DNA of 64,000 nucleotides from Ancistrus triradiatus (taxonomy: Eukaryota > Chordata > Actinopteri > Siluriformes > Loricariidae), in assembly GCA_025084515.1 (NCBI GenBank), contig JAJAGP010000961.1, positions 62,001 through 126,000 of the forward strand, written 5' to 3'. A program made the position numbers and the translations under genes. The notes beneath the pieces are model-generated. The model ran no database searches and was not told the origin of the DNA. It saw only the letters and a list, made by a program, of their open reading frames with translations. Positions 11,150-21,650 of the stretch are shown here, piece by piece. Within the stretch, counting starts at the first letter, position 1, and each line of letters begins with the position of its first letter.

Positions 11150-11600
11150 AAAATGATTTGTATTCAAAATGAGCCGTACTTTATCCAGTCCTGAGAACAA
11201 TCCTCATCCTAGTTTTGTGCTCCTTTTCATGTCTTGCAGCTGGCTTTTCATCCTCAGATCTGCTGACCTTTGTTGTTCCTCACTCATTTTAAGTCGACAG
11301 CTGTATTTATCTGCATGGTTGAATTCCTTAACTTCACCTCTTGAGTTCTTTTTGCAATATTCACAATTATTGAGCATTTTCCTTGTCTACTGATTCGCTG
11401 TTAATTTCATTTGCAGTTCTTTTCATTTCTTCTCTCAACTGTTTATTCTCTGCCAGCTTGTGATGCTCTTTGTTAGTCAGTATGAGATCTTCCAGGTTCC
11501 CTTTCTCCATTTCTCCGTTCTCCTTTATCTTTCTTGTCATTTCCTCAATCCCCTTTCGCATTTGATCCATCTCATTCCTGAATCCAGCCAAACAGAATCC
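11150..11600 (-). pseudogene. coiled-coil protein fragment, probably a retrocopy relic
   Basis: On the minus strand, 11591-11367 is open for 74 residues with a strongly charged, heptad-like composition (for example NKEHHKLAENKQLREEMKRT). After a stop, another frame continues with EEQQRSADLRMKSQLQDMKR down to about 11180. The bias toward E, K, Q, R, L and M is typical of coiled coils and unlike surrounding intron. No splice sites bracket it. I do not recognise the parent gene. A processed pseudogene or an expressed minus-strand exon are both possible, and the stops favour the first. Confidence 0.35.
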
Positions 11601-12178
11601 AGCTAGCCTCCATCTTAACAGTGAATAAATGTCTATTTAATACAATAATTTTGAGACAAAAAAGAAACAGGACTCAAAACCTAGGTCACTAGAGGTATGA
11701 TGCGACACTGCTAACCACTGTGACACTGTGCTACTTAGAAAAAAATCTAGTTACTGAACGTTGAGTATGGAGCATGGTGGTATTGATGTAAAATGTATTT
11801 AAAAACAGCGAACAATCAGTTCACTTGCTCTTCTAATAACAAGCCAGAAACTTCTTTGTTTTATTTAGACTGTGCTGTTGTTTATTGTGTCTCACTGCTC
11901 TAGTCGGCTCTGTTTGTGTTAGTATCTGAGAGGAACTTTTGATACTGGAACTGAAACCTTTGGTGCTGTAACAGTGGGCATTAAAAAAAGCACAGTTGCA
12001 AGTTTGTGGTACAGAAAGTTTTGTTACTGTTGGTCTGGTATCAATTTTAAAGTAACACAGTCATGAAATACTGTTGGAACCCGTATCTGACAGGTTTAAT
12101 ATTGTTATTAAGGTGAGGGGAGATGTAAAGTCTTAGCAAAGTTTTGTTTTTTAATCCGTCGAGTATAATGTACAAGGA

Positions 12179-12560
12179 GGCCAAAAGTCTGAGGCCACTA
12201 GTGCAAAGGTTTCCATTTCGCTCAAATGCAGTGCAAAGTTTTTTTTATTACAAATGTTATGAACTATATATCCAAAAACACACCTTAGTTTAATCCAAAT
12301 GTAACCCAAAATACACCTCAAAGCTTGCAACAGTTACTTGAAGACTAAGGAAGACTAAGGACTTCTGGGCTTTCTTCTGTGAACTCCATGGAGCATTTAT
12401 GGGGACACTTGAAGACAAACAAAGCCAAGTGTTCAGTAACATCAGCAGATGCTCTTTGGAATATTGTTAAATCATGTTGGGAGAGAACATGGATTAATAG
12501 ATTTGACACAATTCTGGAGTCCGTGCCAGCTTGAGTTCATGCTGTCATTACAGCAACATA
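12179..12560 (+). mobile_element. Tc1/mariner relic, family F, copy 1
   Basis: The left part has GGCCAAAAGTCTGAGGCCAC, similar to Tc1 terminal phrases. From about 12385 the sequence reads as a decayed transposase C-terminus: a piece equivalent to EHLWGHLKT, then a lysine-rich stretch and DALWNIVKS. The same segment recurs at 28010-28095, 39835-40180 and 63060-63235. It is truncated, with no intact ends. Confidence 0.65.
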
Positions 12561-12611
12561 CAAAATGTTAATTTTAAATATTATTTTAACTTTTATTTTG
12601 AGAAACTTCAG

Positions 12612-12699
12612 TGAGGATGGGGCCCTTCATGAGAAGATTAATACTTCCTTTCCAGTGAGGGTGGGGCCCTTCATGAGAAGATTAATACTTCCTTTCCAG
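12612..12699. repeat. 44-bp tandem duplication, two units
   Basis: The block beginning TGAGG(A/G)TGGGGCCCTTC and ending CTTCCTTTCCAG occurs twice head to tail at a 44-bp period. Only one base differs between the units, so the duplication is recent. Confidence 0.9.
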
Positions 12700-13936
12700 C
12701 ATTTTAACTGGGACTTTGATTAAAACAAAAATAATCTACTACCATATACCTCTAAACATTGTTAGTTTTTTTGCAAGTATTTACACATGTTTTTTTCAGA
12801 AACAGGAAGTTACTGTTATTTGGTAATAAATGCTGTTGTTAAGTGCTATAGAACCTTTTCATTCTTTATTAAGGAAAAGACAGAGTGCAAACAGAGACAG
12901 TGCATTTATAGCTTAAATAAATCCTCATTTAAGTCAACCATAATTTGTAGGATGATTAACCACTAATGTTGTGTTCTTTTTGTGTAGTGATTTGTGCGAT
13001 CTGGAGAAAATTAAGAGCACAAAGCTGTTGTGACTGTGAAAGAGCACTCAGGACCTTTAGAGCTCAAGGAAAGCCTCTGTTGAGAGGGTGATCTGATCCC
13101 CATACCAATGACCTTGTGGGGGACTATGCGTATCCTGCAAGAACACTCTCACACACTTACAATGGCTCCTTTAATGCTGTACTTTATCATATAACTTCAC
13201 CATTGTACAGCCACACAAAAGCCATGAGGAGAACTGTGAAGCAATGACAGAATGCGCCACTAACACACTGAGGTGGCCTGGATGAACAGTTATCCATCCA
13301 CCTGAGCCCTGTGTAAGTCTAGTTTCAGTGTGCTAATGAAGAGCGAGCAAACACATCTGTTACCAGCGCTGATTTCCCAGCCTCCATTTGCTGTAATGAA
13401 TAGAGGCACAATCTGTAACCTTTACGACCTTCATCTGCTCCCAACCGTACTCCGACCATTAACATTTGCACAATGAGCGAGTGCTCTGGCTCAAAGAGAA
13501 GAGAAACAAATGCTGCCCGGGTCCCTTGTCTTTGCATGGGTCTAATACAGTAAAGAGATAGTGGGAACTGGCATTTAAAAACAGATCTGCTAAAAGGCTC
13601 TCTTTTGTTTATGGCTTGTTTATTCTTTTGTTGTGACAATGATGATAATTAAAGCGAAACAATTACAGTGAAAAACGCAAATGTGTCAGACGACAGGCTA
13701 GAAGGGGGCTTGGCTAAAAGAGACAAGGCGAAGGTGTTTTCTCAGAACAGAGACTGAGAAAAAATTAGAAACAGATTCGGTTTTAGTTTGGCTTTGGCAG
13801 GCGATGTAGAAACAGAGATATCGTAATAATTCTACCTTTTGTACCTTTACCTGTTTGAATGTCATATTATTGTAACGTTATTGTGATGTTGTATTTGTAT
13901 TTTAAAAGAAGTGAAAGCCATATTTTTCTATACATA
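12700..13936. other. slc4a3 intron 1, nothing recognised
   Basis: No coding exon, transposon end or RNA gene could be supported here. Confidence 0.4.
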
Positions 13937-14219
13937 CAGCACTGTGCAAAAGTCTTAGGATACCCATTAGATTATACATTCTGTTGTTTTAGCAATGGTA
14001 TAATGACCATATATAATTATTTCTCAGTCTCTTTATTAGAATACAACCAGAAAATATAGGAAATTTGTGTGCAGTAAAAAAAAACTGACTAGAAAAAAAA
14101 CTGCCTCTGTAGTACCCAAGAAACCACTTTTTGCAGGGAAGTCGGGGTGAAAAGGCCAAGATATGGTAAAGCTCACAAGGGTTGGAATGAATACACCATG
14201 TAAGAATTTTCAAAAAAAT

Positions 14220-15161
14220 TTTTGTTCCCAGTTGTTAAGTGTGTTTTCCTGATTGTTTGTACCTTGAATGAATAGAAAAAAAAATATTATTCCCAGTAAA
14301 CTTTGCTTTTGTGGTCAGCACAATGATATTTTGAAATTGATCTATTTTTAAGGATATTCGTCATATTTCAAGATACTTAAGAAGCTTCTGGAATTGTGAG
14401 AACTATCAAGAAGTTTATAGAACTGTCCAGAATTATCTAGAACTTTCTGGGACTGTACAGAATTGTAGGTAGCTGTATGACTACAGTTATATAGGGCCAC
14501 TATAGCCCTTCCTGACAGACGGAGAGACATGATCTAATTGATTGGGATTGCATAGTAAGTGGGCAACAGCCATCACAGACAAAGGGGAATTGACCTAGAC
14601 AGACAGGTGTGAATTCATTCTCTATTCAGATTCTGATAACGACAGTCTTCACACTTCACCCCACACCCATTACAGGAGGAGCTTAGGAAGGACCACTACT
14701 TTCAAATGTATATATTGTGTGTTACTCTGCTACCGGGTGATCAGTCTTGCTCTGCTGAATCCTCAGTACGCTCTTGTACTTTGATACTGCATGGAATAAA
14801 GATTGACCATTTTTATCGAGTTTGGAGAGACATCCTTTTTTCCTTACAGTACACAGCAACTTAGTCAATTTAGATGGAATCAAGAGGTTGGCTACATCCA
14901 GCAGACGCATTTTGCTATGTATGTGGCCATTTTTATAAAGACAAGAGCGAAAAAGTACTCTGTGGGAAGCATCTGCTAAGATGTGTGAGGCCTACAAAGC
15001 ATACTTCGGCATGCCTGTTTGGTGACCTGTTTCTATAATAAAAATTCATAATTTTCGTTGCCGTGGTCACAAAAGCGAAGTTTATGATGAATGTAAGCAA
15101 TTTTTAATTAGTTTTAGACATAAGCAATTGGAATATAACATTAAAAAGCTGGGAACAAAAC
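14220..15161. mobile_element. nested DNA transposon of unknown family inside Tc1-D1
   Basis: The left edge TTTTGTTCCCAG is matched at the right edge by CTGGGAACAAAA. Just inside, AAACTTTGCTTTTGTGGTCA on the left is mirrored by TGGTCACAAAAGCGAAGTTT on the right, so the inverted repeat has at least two blocks. About 940 bp in total. It lies within the Tc1-D1 TIR-bounded element and accounts for that copy's extra length. The interior encodes no transposase that I can see. Superfamily not recognised. Confidence 0.65.
14381..14470. repeat. degenerate 10-bp tandem repeat, about nine units
   Basis: Units begin GAA (one GGA) every ten bases from about 14381 to 14470. Examples are GAACTATCAA, GAAGTTTATA, GAACTGTCCA, GAATTATCTA and GAACTTTCTG. 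The period is strict while the other seven bases drift. It lies inside the nested transposon. Confidence 0.75.
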
Positions 15162-15301
15162 TTGTGTTACATAGTGATATCAGTGGAAGAGTATTATGGA
15201 GTGACAAATCCATGTTTGAAATTATATCTAATATATGGTCATTATACCATTACTAAAACAACAAATATAATGGTGGCCTAAGACTTTTGCACAGTACAGT
15301 A

Positions 15302-15865
15302 CAGTTATTTGTGCTAAAAAACAGACATTTACATGAGTAAAGGGCTTCTGTGTAGGCAAAACCTAAAAACACCAGTAAAATAACCCTAGCCTTCTGAGGG
15401 TTAAGTGGGAGGAAGTAGGAAGAGTTTTTGCTGTTGTACAATGCAAGTGAATCCGGTAACTTTGATATACCAAAAGAACATTACTGATGTTTCAACCTTT
15501 ATACCACACAGGATGATGATTATCAAGCTGAGTTTTGGGTGAGAAAATGTCATTTACAAGTGTTTTTATTCTCATAACCATAGCCGTCACAGCTTCTTAA
15601 GGTCCCCATTGACAACAACAATCATAGCGGAGAGAGATGGTATTATGAGGGGTGTGAGTGTGTGTTTGAATCCACCTTAAGCTGGACAGGAACTGGGGTT
15701 CTCATTATTATAAAATTTGGGTTCTACCATTGCACCGCTGGACGATGCTAGTGACAGAGTGTGCGAACGCTCCTTAAAGGTGGAGAGGGAAAAGAGGCAG
15801 GAAATTGATACAAAGGACAGACAAAAGAGTCACTGGTTTACAATGCCAAAAGGAAAACTCAAAAC
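15302..15865. other. short intron stretch between transposons
   Basis: No features recognised. It ends in the left copy of the gypsy target-site duplication. Confidence 0.4.
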
Positions 15866-15870
15866 TTACC

Positions 15871-16973
15871 TGTTACAACCCCCTCGTCCGACAATAGAGG
15901 GCGGCGGTGCTCCACCACTCACGGCAGGTTGAGACCGGGCCGCTCCGGTCGTCAGTGTGCGGCACACACGCCCCCCTCGTTATCAGGAATCAGGCGCACC
16001 TGTTCCTCGGCATTAAATAGCCGTCTTTAGCGGCCGCCGACGCTGCACTGTCGCCCTATATTGTTTGCGGTGGCCTCGATCGTGAATGCGCTTCTCGGAT
16101 CTCTTTCTCTCCTCTCCGGTAGGGTTGAAGGGTACAGGTGGTCCCGTTAAGGGGGTCACTTGCGTAGAGCCCAAAACTCGAGGTAATATTGTCAGGGCGT
16201 AGACAGTAGGTAAGGCAAAGCTTTTTTCCCCCGCTCTGGAACGGCGTTAGGCCATTCAGAGCGTTCTTATGCGAGCAGCGCCAGCGATCGCGGCTTGCTT
16301 GCACCGCCGTGCTTGTGCGCGTCCCCACTTCTTTCAGCCGGCTCTCATCTCCCTCTTTCTAAGCCATTTGGGCTTATTGGGCCGCGTCTTTTCTGCGACG
16401 TGAGCTTTTGTGTTTGCTGTATTTTCATCCTTCCCCTTTAGGGTCCGATCGTGGCTTCTCTCCTTCCTTTTTTATCTTCTTTTGGCGGCTCTTGCTTAAA
16501 ACGCTCGCTCACAACCCGCACTAAGCTGCTCTGACGTCACCGCTTCTGTGGCACGTCTGCAGCGCGTGTGCATCTGCACACACACTCTCTCTGTTCGAAT
16601 CCGACCTCCATCTGCTTGACTTCCCCTTTATCTGATTTTTCCCTTTATCGCCCCTTATTCTCCACTGCCACTCTCTGCAGCTCATTCTTTCTCACACACA
16701 CGTTCGTGTGTGTGCTCAGAGGTGCGCTGATAGGCTGTATGATTTATTTTTGTGGAACATTAAGCTCCACTGGTTATCTCTTAGTTATTTATTCTCCTGT
16801 TTATTTGTGAGTGTCTTTAATTACCTGTTTTAATTAATGTATCAATAAACTTGCATTTATATCCTTATCTGCTCGTTTCCCTTGCCTTATTATCCCCTGT
16901 CAGCCTCCGCTAGGGGGCTCCCTTTCTCCCTCTGCACTTGGGTCCTCACTTCCCTCTCCCCCGTACCGTAACA
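15871..16973 (+). repeat. 5' LTR of gypsy element (1103 bp)
   Basis: Starts TGTTACAACCCCCTCG and ends CCCCGTACCGTAACA. A TATA-like CATTAAATAG lies near 16010, and an AATAAA polyadenylation signal is at 16844-16849. The segment from about 16262 to 16900 has no counterpart in the 3' LTR. Confidence 0.95.
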
Positions 16974-16989
16974 GCACAGTGCAGCCAGT

Positions 16990-17778
16990 ATGGACCCAGC
17001 AGGCCCTACTACCCCCCCACGGCGCTCCAGCACCATTTAGTGACCCTGGGCCGCCATGAGCAGCAGCTCGCCACTCTCTTACTCGACAGATGGAGTCTGT
17101 GGCGGCTAGCGTCAAGGAGCTTAATGACAGGCTGCTGGTTCTCATCCAGTCTGCCTCGCCGCCTGCCCCCCCCCTCCTCCTGAAGCTTCCCCACCTCATC
17201 CTCCTCTCCCTCCTGTCGGGGATTCTCTTCTGTCCCCTCCTGAGAGATTCGGGGGTGAACCTGATTGCTGCAGGGGGTTCCTTATGCAATGCTCCCTGGC
17301 CTTTGAGCAACGGCCCTCGCAATTCCCCTCTGAGCAGGCACGAGTGGCCTATATGCTGTCCCTGCTGACTGGCCGAGCCCTTGATTGGGCCACCACCCAG
17401 TGGGAATCAGTTTCCCCCGTTGTCCAGACCGAAGAGGCTTTTTCCCAGGCCCTCTGCAACATCTTCTTTCATCCATCAGGGAGGCGGGATGCTGGGGTTC
17501 GCCTCTCAGAGCTCGTCCAGGGGACAAGGACGGCCACGGCCTATGCCGTTGAATTCCAGACCCTGGCCACGGAGTGTGGTTGGAACGAACCGGCCCTTGT
17601 GATCATGTTTCAGAAGGGCCTCAATGAGGATCTGAAGGACGACCTGGCCTTTCGTGATCCACCCGCTTCGCTGGCCGCCCTTTACGACTTGGCCATCACA
17701 CGGGATACTCAGCTCCGCAAACGGTCCAAGGAGCATGCGCGGGCGTGGCGTTCCGCCCCGGGGCCTGGTCTCCTCTAG
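16990..17778 (+). pseudogene. gypsy gag, frameshifted
   Basis: Begins MDPAG at 16990, 16 bases after the LTR, and loses frame in a run of C residues near 17020. The longest remaining piece (17284-17778) is the capsid-like region of fish gypsy gag, with PSQFPSEQARVAYMLSLLTG and a region of the type ..AVEFQTLA..CGWNE. Downstream, where a CCHC zinc knuckle would be expected, I see only CYPLPRG-like remnants. Several further frame breaks are visible near 17090 and 17280. Non-functional. Confidence 0.88.
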
Positions 17779-17939
17779 GCATTTCCAGTTCCTCCTCAGC
17801 CCCCCACGATGCGGACGAGCCCATGGAGCTCGGTCGGACTGGGATGGGGTGGTTGGCCGGCTTGTTATCCGCTTCCTCGGGGAAGTCGGGAAACGTCGGG
17901 CCCGGGTTCGATCGGGGGGGCCGTTCCTAGGCTACTCCC

Positions 17940-18280
17940 ACATTCCCCCGTCAGGGCTCACCCTCCAGCGTTTGGAAGGGGGCTCGCGTTCCAACACCTT
18001 TGCCTGGATTGACTCCAGCGCCGAGGGTAATTTTATTGACGCCACTTTGGCATCCCAGTTGGGTTGTGGCCTTGTTGAAATGGCCGAGCCCCTGGAGTTC
18101 CGGGCCCTCGACGGGCGCCTGGTGGGCGGTGGTCCGGTCACCGACCAGACCCAGCCTGTTGTCCTCCGGGTGGGTTCCCATCAGGAGACGCTGTCCCTCC
18201 TGGTCACGGATGCCCCCCATTTCCACGTCATCCTGGGCTATCCTTGGTTGCTAACCCACAACCCCGGATTGATTGGCGGA
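17940..18280 (+). pseudogene. gypsy aspartic protease region
   Basis: Open in the frame of 17654-18523. It shows AWIDSSAEGNFID, in which DSS is the usual D-(S/T)-(G/S) active-site position. Near the end VILGYPWLLTHNP is the typical protease C-terminal block of this clade. The polyprotein frame is broken on both sides. The protease would process the gag-pol precursor. Confidence 0.8.
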
Positions 18281-18309
18281 CCCGCTCCGTCTTCGCCTGG
18301 GATCCCTGT

Positions 18310-19025
18310 TGCTCCGAGTCTTGTCTCATGCCCCACACACAGGTCCCGGTCCCCGATCACTCCGACCGGGTGGAGCTGTCACTCGTCCCCAGGGATTACC
18401 ATGATTTGGCCAAGGTTTTCTGCCAGGGGGAAACCCAGGGGTTGCCCCCTCATCGGGAGTACGATTGTGCTATCAACCTCCTACCTGGAGGAGCACCGCC
18501 CAGGGGGCGGCTGTTCTCTCTGACTCCCGCTGAGTGGGAGGCCATGGAGGCGTATATTAGGGATGCTCTTACACGCGGCATCATTCGGCCCTCTTCCTCC
18601 CCCACTGGGGCAGGATTTTTCTTTGTCGCCAAGAAGGGCGGGGCACTTTGCCCTTGCGTTGACTACCGGGGCCTCAATGCCGTAACCATTAAGGACCGTT
18701 ACCCTCTCCCATTGATGGCCACCGCGTTCTAGACGCTTCGGGGCGCCTGGTTTTTTACCAAACTGGACCTCCGAAACGCTTACAATCTTGTTTGCATTCG
18801 GGAGGGGGATGAGTGGAAGACGGCCTTCCTGACACCTAGGGGCACTACGAGTACCTGGTGATGCCGTTTGGGCTCATGAACGCCCCCGCTGTCTTCCAAC
18901 GGTTCGTTAACGACGTCCTGCGCGAGGCTTTAGATCGGTATGCCTTCGTCTACCTCGACAACATTTTGATCTTCAGTCGGTCCCTCGAGGAACAAGTGGG
19001 ACATGTCCGGCGGATTCTCTAGCTT
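18310..19025 (+). pseudogene. gypsy reverse transcriptase, broken, with altered catalytic box
   Basis: Recognisable blocks in order are EAYIRDALTRGIIRPSSSP, DYRGLNAVTIKDRYPLP, a TAG stop at 18730-18732, TKLDLRNAYN (first catalytic Asp present), a frameshift near 18840, LVMPFGLMNAPAVFQRF, and VYLDNILIFS. The last block should be Y-x-D-D; here AAC at 18960-18962 encodes Asn in place of the second Asp. A further stop follows at about 19020. The enzyme would copy element RNA to DNA. This copy cannot. Confidence 0.93.
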
Positions 19026-19800
19026 TTGCTGGAGAGCCATCTGGTAGTCAACCTCGATAAATCTGTGTTCCATGCTTCGTCTGTCTCTTTCCTCGGGTTT
19101 GTTGTCTCTGAGGGGAGATTGAGCATGGACCCGGCTAAAATCGAGGCCGTGGCCAACTGGCCGCAGCCTACCTCCCTTCGGTTGGTCCAGCGGTTCCTGG
19201 GGCTCGCCAATTTCTTCTGGCGCTTCGTCAGTGACTTTGGGACTATAGCTGCGCCCCTCACGGCTCTCACCCGCAAGATCCCGGGTTCCTTCCCCTGGAC
19301 CGGAGAGGTGGATGCCGCTTTTGAGGAACTCAAGCGGCGACTCACCAATCCCCCGGTGCTGGCCCAGCCAGATCTGGAGGAACCCTTCATCGTTGAGGTA
19401 GACGTGTCCGACATCGGCGTCGGAACCGTTCTGTCCCAACGCACACCCGTGCGCTTTTTTTTTCGCAATGTCTGAGTCCGGCGGAGCGGAATTATCTCAT
19501 TGGGGGCCGAGAGCTCCTTGCCGTTAAGCTGACCTTGGCCAAATGGCGTCACTGGTTGGAGGGGGCTAAGCACCCATTCTTAGTCTGGACCGACCATAAC
19601 AACCTGTCGTACATTCAGCAGGCCAGGCGCCTTAACGCCCGTCAGGCCCGCTGGTCTTTGTTCTTCGGTCGGTTCAATTTTACAGTCTCCTTCCAGCCGG
19701 GGTCCAAGAACGCCAAGCCCGACGCCCTGTCCCATCAGTGGGATTCCCCAGCCGGCACCCATCCTTTTACCCTCGCGGATTGTCGCCACCCTTACCTGGG
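19026..19800 (+). pseudogene. gypsy RT connection and RNase H region, broken
   Basis: 19026-19475 encodes the RT thumb/connection (SVSFLGFVVSEG, RFLGLANFFWRF) and the RNase H start (FIVEVDVSDIGVG, normally VEVDASD). A frame break lies near 19460-19475. 19535-19807 continues RNase H with FLVWTDHNNLSYIQ and PGSKNAKPDALS. Order and content match gypsy pol. Confidence 0.9.
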
Positions 19801-19814
19801 GGCTTGAGGAGGCC

Positions 19815-20570
19815 GTGTCCAAGGCCCTGTGGTGTAAGCCCGATCTGGGAGGCGGCCCTCCTGGCCGCCGTTATGTCCTCACTCGGGTACGGTCCCGCGT
19901 CATGCGCTGGGGTCATACGACCTGGTTCGCTGTTCGTCCGGGGGGTACCCAGACCTACGAGTTTCTTCGGCGGCACTTTTGGTGGCCTGGTATGGCCGCG
20001 GATGTCAAGCTATTCGTTTCTGCGTGAGAGGTCTGCGCGTGCACTAAGACCCCTCGGGAGCACCCGGCTGGCCTTGTCCAGCCTCTCCCAGCCCCCTCCA
20101 GGCCCTGGTCCCACATTTTGCTGGACTTCGTTTCTGGTCTGCCCCCCTCCAGGGGTAACACGGTCATCCTGACCATCGTCGACCGGTTCTCCAAGGCCTG
20201 TAAGTTTGTGCCTTTGCCAAAGCTTCCCTCGGCCCGGGAGACGGCGGACTTGGTCCTTCACCAGGTTGTGTGCACGCACGGGATTCCGCGTGATTTGGTT
20301 TCTGATCATGGCCCCCAGTTTGCCAGCCGGTTCTGGACGGCCTTCTGCCGCCACCTGGGCGCCACGGCCAGTCGCTCTTCGGGGTTTCACCCCGAGTCCA
20401 ACGGCCAGACTGAGCGGGTCAATCAGGACCTGGCCCGCATGCTTCGCTGCCTGACCTCCAGGAACCTCTCGACCTGGTCCGAGCAGCTGGGGTGGGTGGA
20501 ACTGGCTCATAACACCCTCTGGCCGTGGGCATGTCCCCGTTTGAGGCTCAGTTCGGCTTTGCTTTGCCGC
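19815..20570 (+). pseudogene. gypsy integrase, broken
   Basis: The zinc-binding HHCC region is damaged: VRPG is seen where HPG is expected, and a TGA at about 20026-20028 replaces the first Cys of the CxxC pair. The catalytic core (in the frame 20118-20876) retains Asp in LLDFVSGLPP, Asp in VSDHGPQF and Glu in SNGQTERVNQ, with 35 residues between the last two (DD35E). The frame is lost again near 20500-20550. The enzyme would insert the DNA copy. Confidence 0.92.
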
Positions 20571-20806
20571 TTTTCCCAGCTCAGGAGGTGGAGGCCGGGG
20601 TGGTCTCGGCCCGGCAGTTTGTGCACCGTTGCCGTGCGGCCTGACAGAGGGTCCGGGCGGCCCTTCTGCGGAACACTGAGACCATATGGCGGTCCACCGA
20701 CTGCAGGCACAGGCCCGCTCCCTCTTACCGGCCGGGTCAATGGGTCTGGCTGTCCGCCCGGGACCTCCCTGTCAGGGGTGCTTTCGGCAAGCTGGCCCCC
20801 AGGTTC

Positions 20807-21165
20807 GTGGGGCCTTTCAGGGTGTTGCGCCGGATCAACCCGGTCGCTTACCGCCTTGAGCTGCCAGCCTCCATGAGGGTGCATTCCACCTTTCACGTCT
20901 CCCGCCTCAGGCCCGTCCTGTGCCGGGTTGGCGCCCCGGCCGGCCCCCTCTCCTCCTCGGCCGCCGACCGAGGCTCCCCGCCCTATGCCGTGTGCCGGAT
21001 ACTGGACTCCCGCAGGGTCCAGGGCAGTACCCAGTATCTGGTGGACTGGCGGGGTTACGGTCCCGAGGAGCGCTCCTGGGTTCCTGCCCGGCATATTCTC
21101 GATCCCGGGCTCATCCGCCAGTTTCGCAGGGATAGAGCCGCGGGTCTGGGGACGTTGGGGGACGC
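20807..21165 (+). pseudogene. gypsy integrase C-terminus with chromodomain
   Basis: Starts with MGPFRVLRRINPVAYRLELP, the GPY/F-like module, then HSTFHVSRLRP. The stretch AVCRILDSRRV, QYLVDWRGYGPEERSWVP and LIRQFRRD has the chromodomain layout. Chromodomains in chromoviruses can direct integration to particular chromatin. The frame of this segment is open to the end, but its upstream frame is broken. Confidence 0.88.
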
Positions 21166-21169
21166 CCCT

Positions 21170-21182
21170 GGGGGGGGGGTAC
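21170..21182 (+). other. polypurine tract before 3' LTR
   Basis: An uninterrupted G run just upstream of the 3' LTR, the usual position of the plus-strand primer tract. Confidence 0.7.
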
Positions 21183-21650
21183 TGTTACAACCCCCTTGTC
21201 CGACAATAGAGGGCGGCGGTGCTCCACCACTCACGGCAGGTTGAGACCGGGCCGCTCCGGTCGTCAGCGTGCGGCGCACACGCCCCCCTCGTTATCAGGA
21301 ATCAGGTGCACCTGCTCCTCGGCATTAAATAGCTGTGTTTACGGCCGCCGACAATGCACTGTCGCTCTATATTGTTTGCGGTGGCCTCGATCGTGAATGC
21401 GCTTCTCAGATCTCTTTCTCTCCTCTCCGGTAGGGTTGAACGGTACAGGTGGTCCCGTTAAGGGGGTCACTTGCGTAGAGCCCAAAGCTCGAGGTAATAT
21501 TGTCAGGGCGTAGCCGGTAGGGTAAGGCAAAGCTTTTTTCCCCCGCTCTGGAACGGCGTTAGGCCATTCAGAGCTATCAGCCTCCGCTAGGGGGCTCCCT
21601 TTCTCCTTCTGCACTTGGGTCCTCACTTCCCTCTCCCCCGTACCGTAACA
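21183..21650 (+). repeat. 3' LTR of gypsy element, internally deleted (468 bp)
   Basis: Aligns with the 5' LTR at both ends, but about 635 bp are missing after GGCCATTCAGAGC (5' LTR position about 16262) up to CAGCCTCCGCTAGG (about 16902). The lost part includes the AATAAA signal. The alignable parts differ at several scattered bases, so the insertion is not very recent. Confidence 0.93.

Larger units (their letters stand above)
13937..15299. mobile_element. Tc1/mariner transposon, family D, copy 1, split by a nested element
   Basis: The left end CAGCACTGTGCAAAAGTCTT and right end AAGACTTTTGCACAGTACAG form an inverted repeat flanked by TA (13935-13936 and 15300-15301). The inner TIR includes an ATTATTTCTCAGTCTCTTTA block shared with copies at 28221, 52447 and 63367. 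Only scraps of transposase remain (about 14140-14190 and 15185-15235). Its length of 1363 bp, against about 480 bp in the other three copies, is explained by the insertion at 14220-15161. Confidence 0.88.

Noticed and set aside
13325..13639. Minus-strand 104-residue open frame
   Set aside because: No domain, splice or composition support; consistent with chance in intron sequence.
14381..14470. Heat-shock-element cluster
   Set aside because: GAA triplets occur only in one orientation at a 10-bp spacing; heat-shock elements need alternating GAA and TTC every 5 bp.
17284..21094. Long minus-strand open frames (up to 195 residues) in the gypsy element
   Set aside because: They lie antisense to recognisable gag/pol blocks and reflect high GC content with few stops; no protein features.
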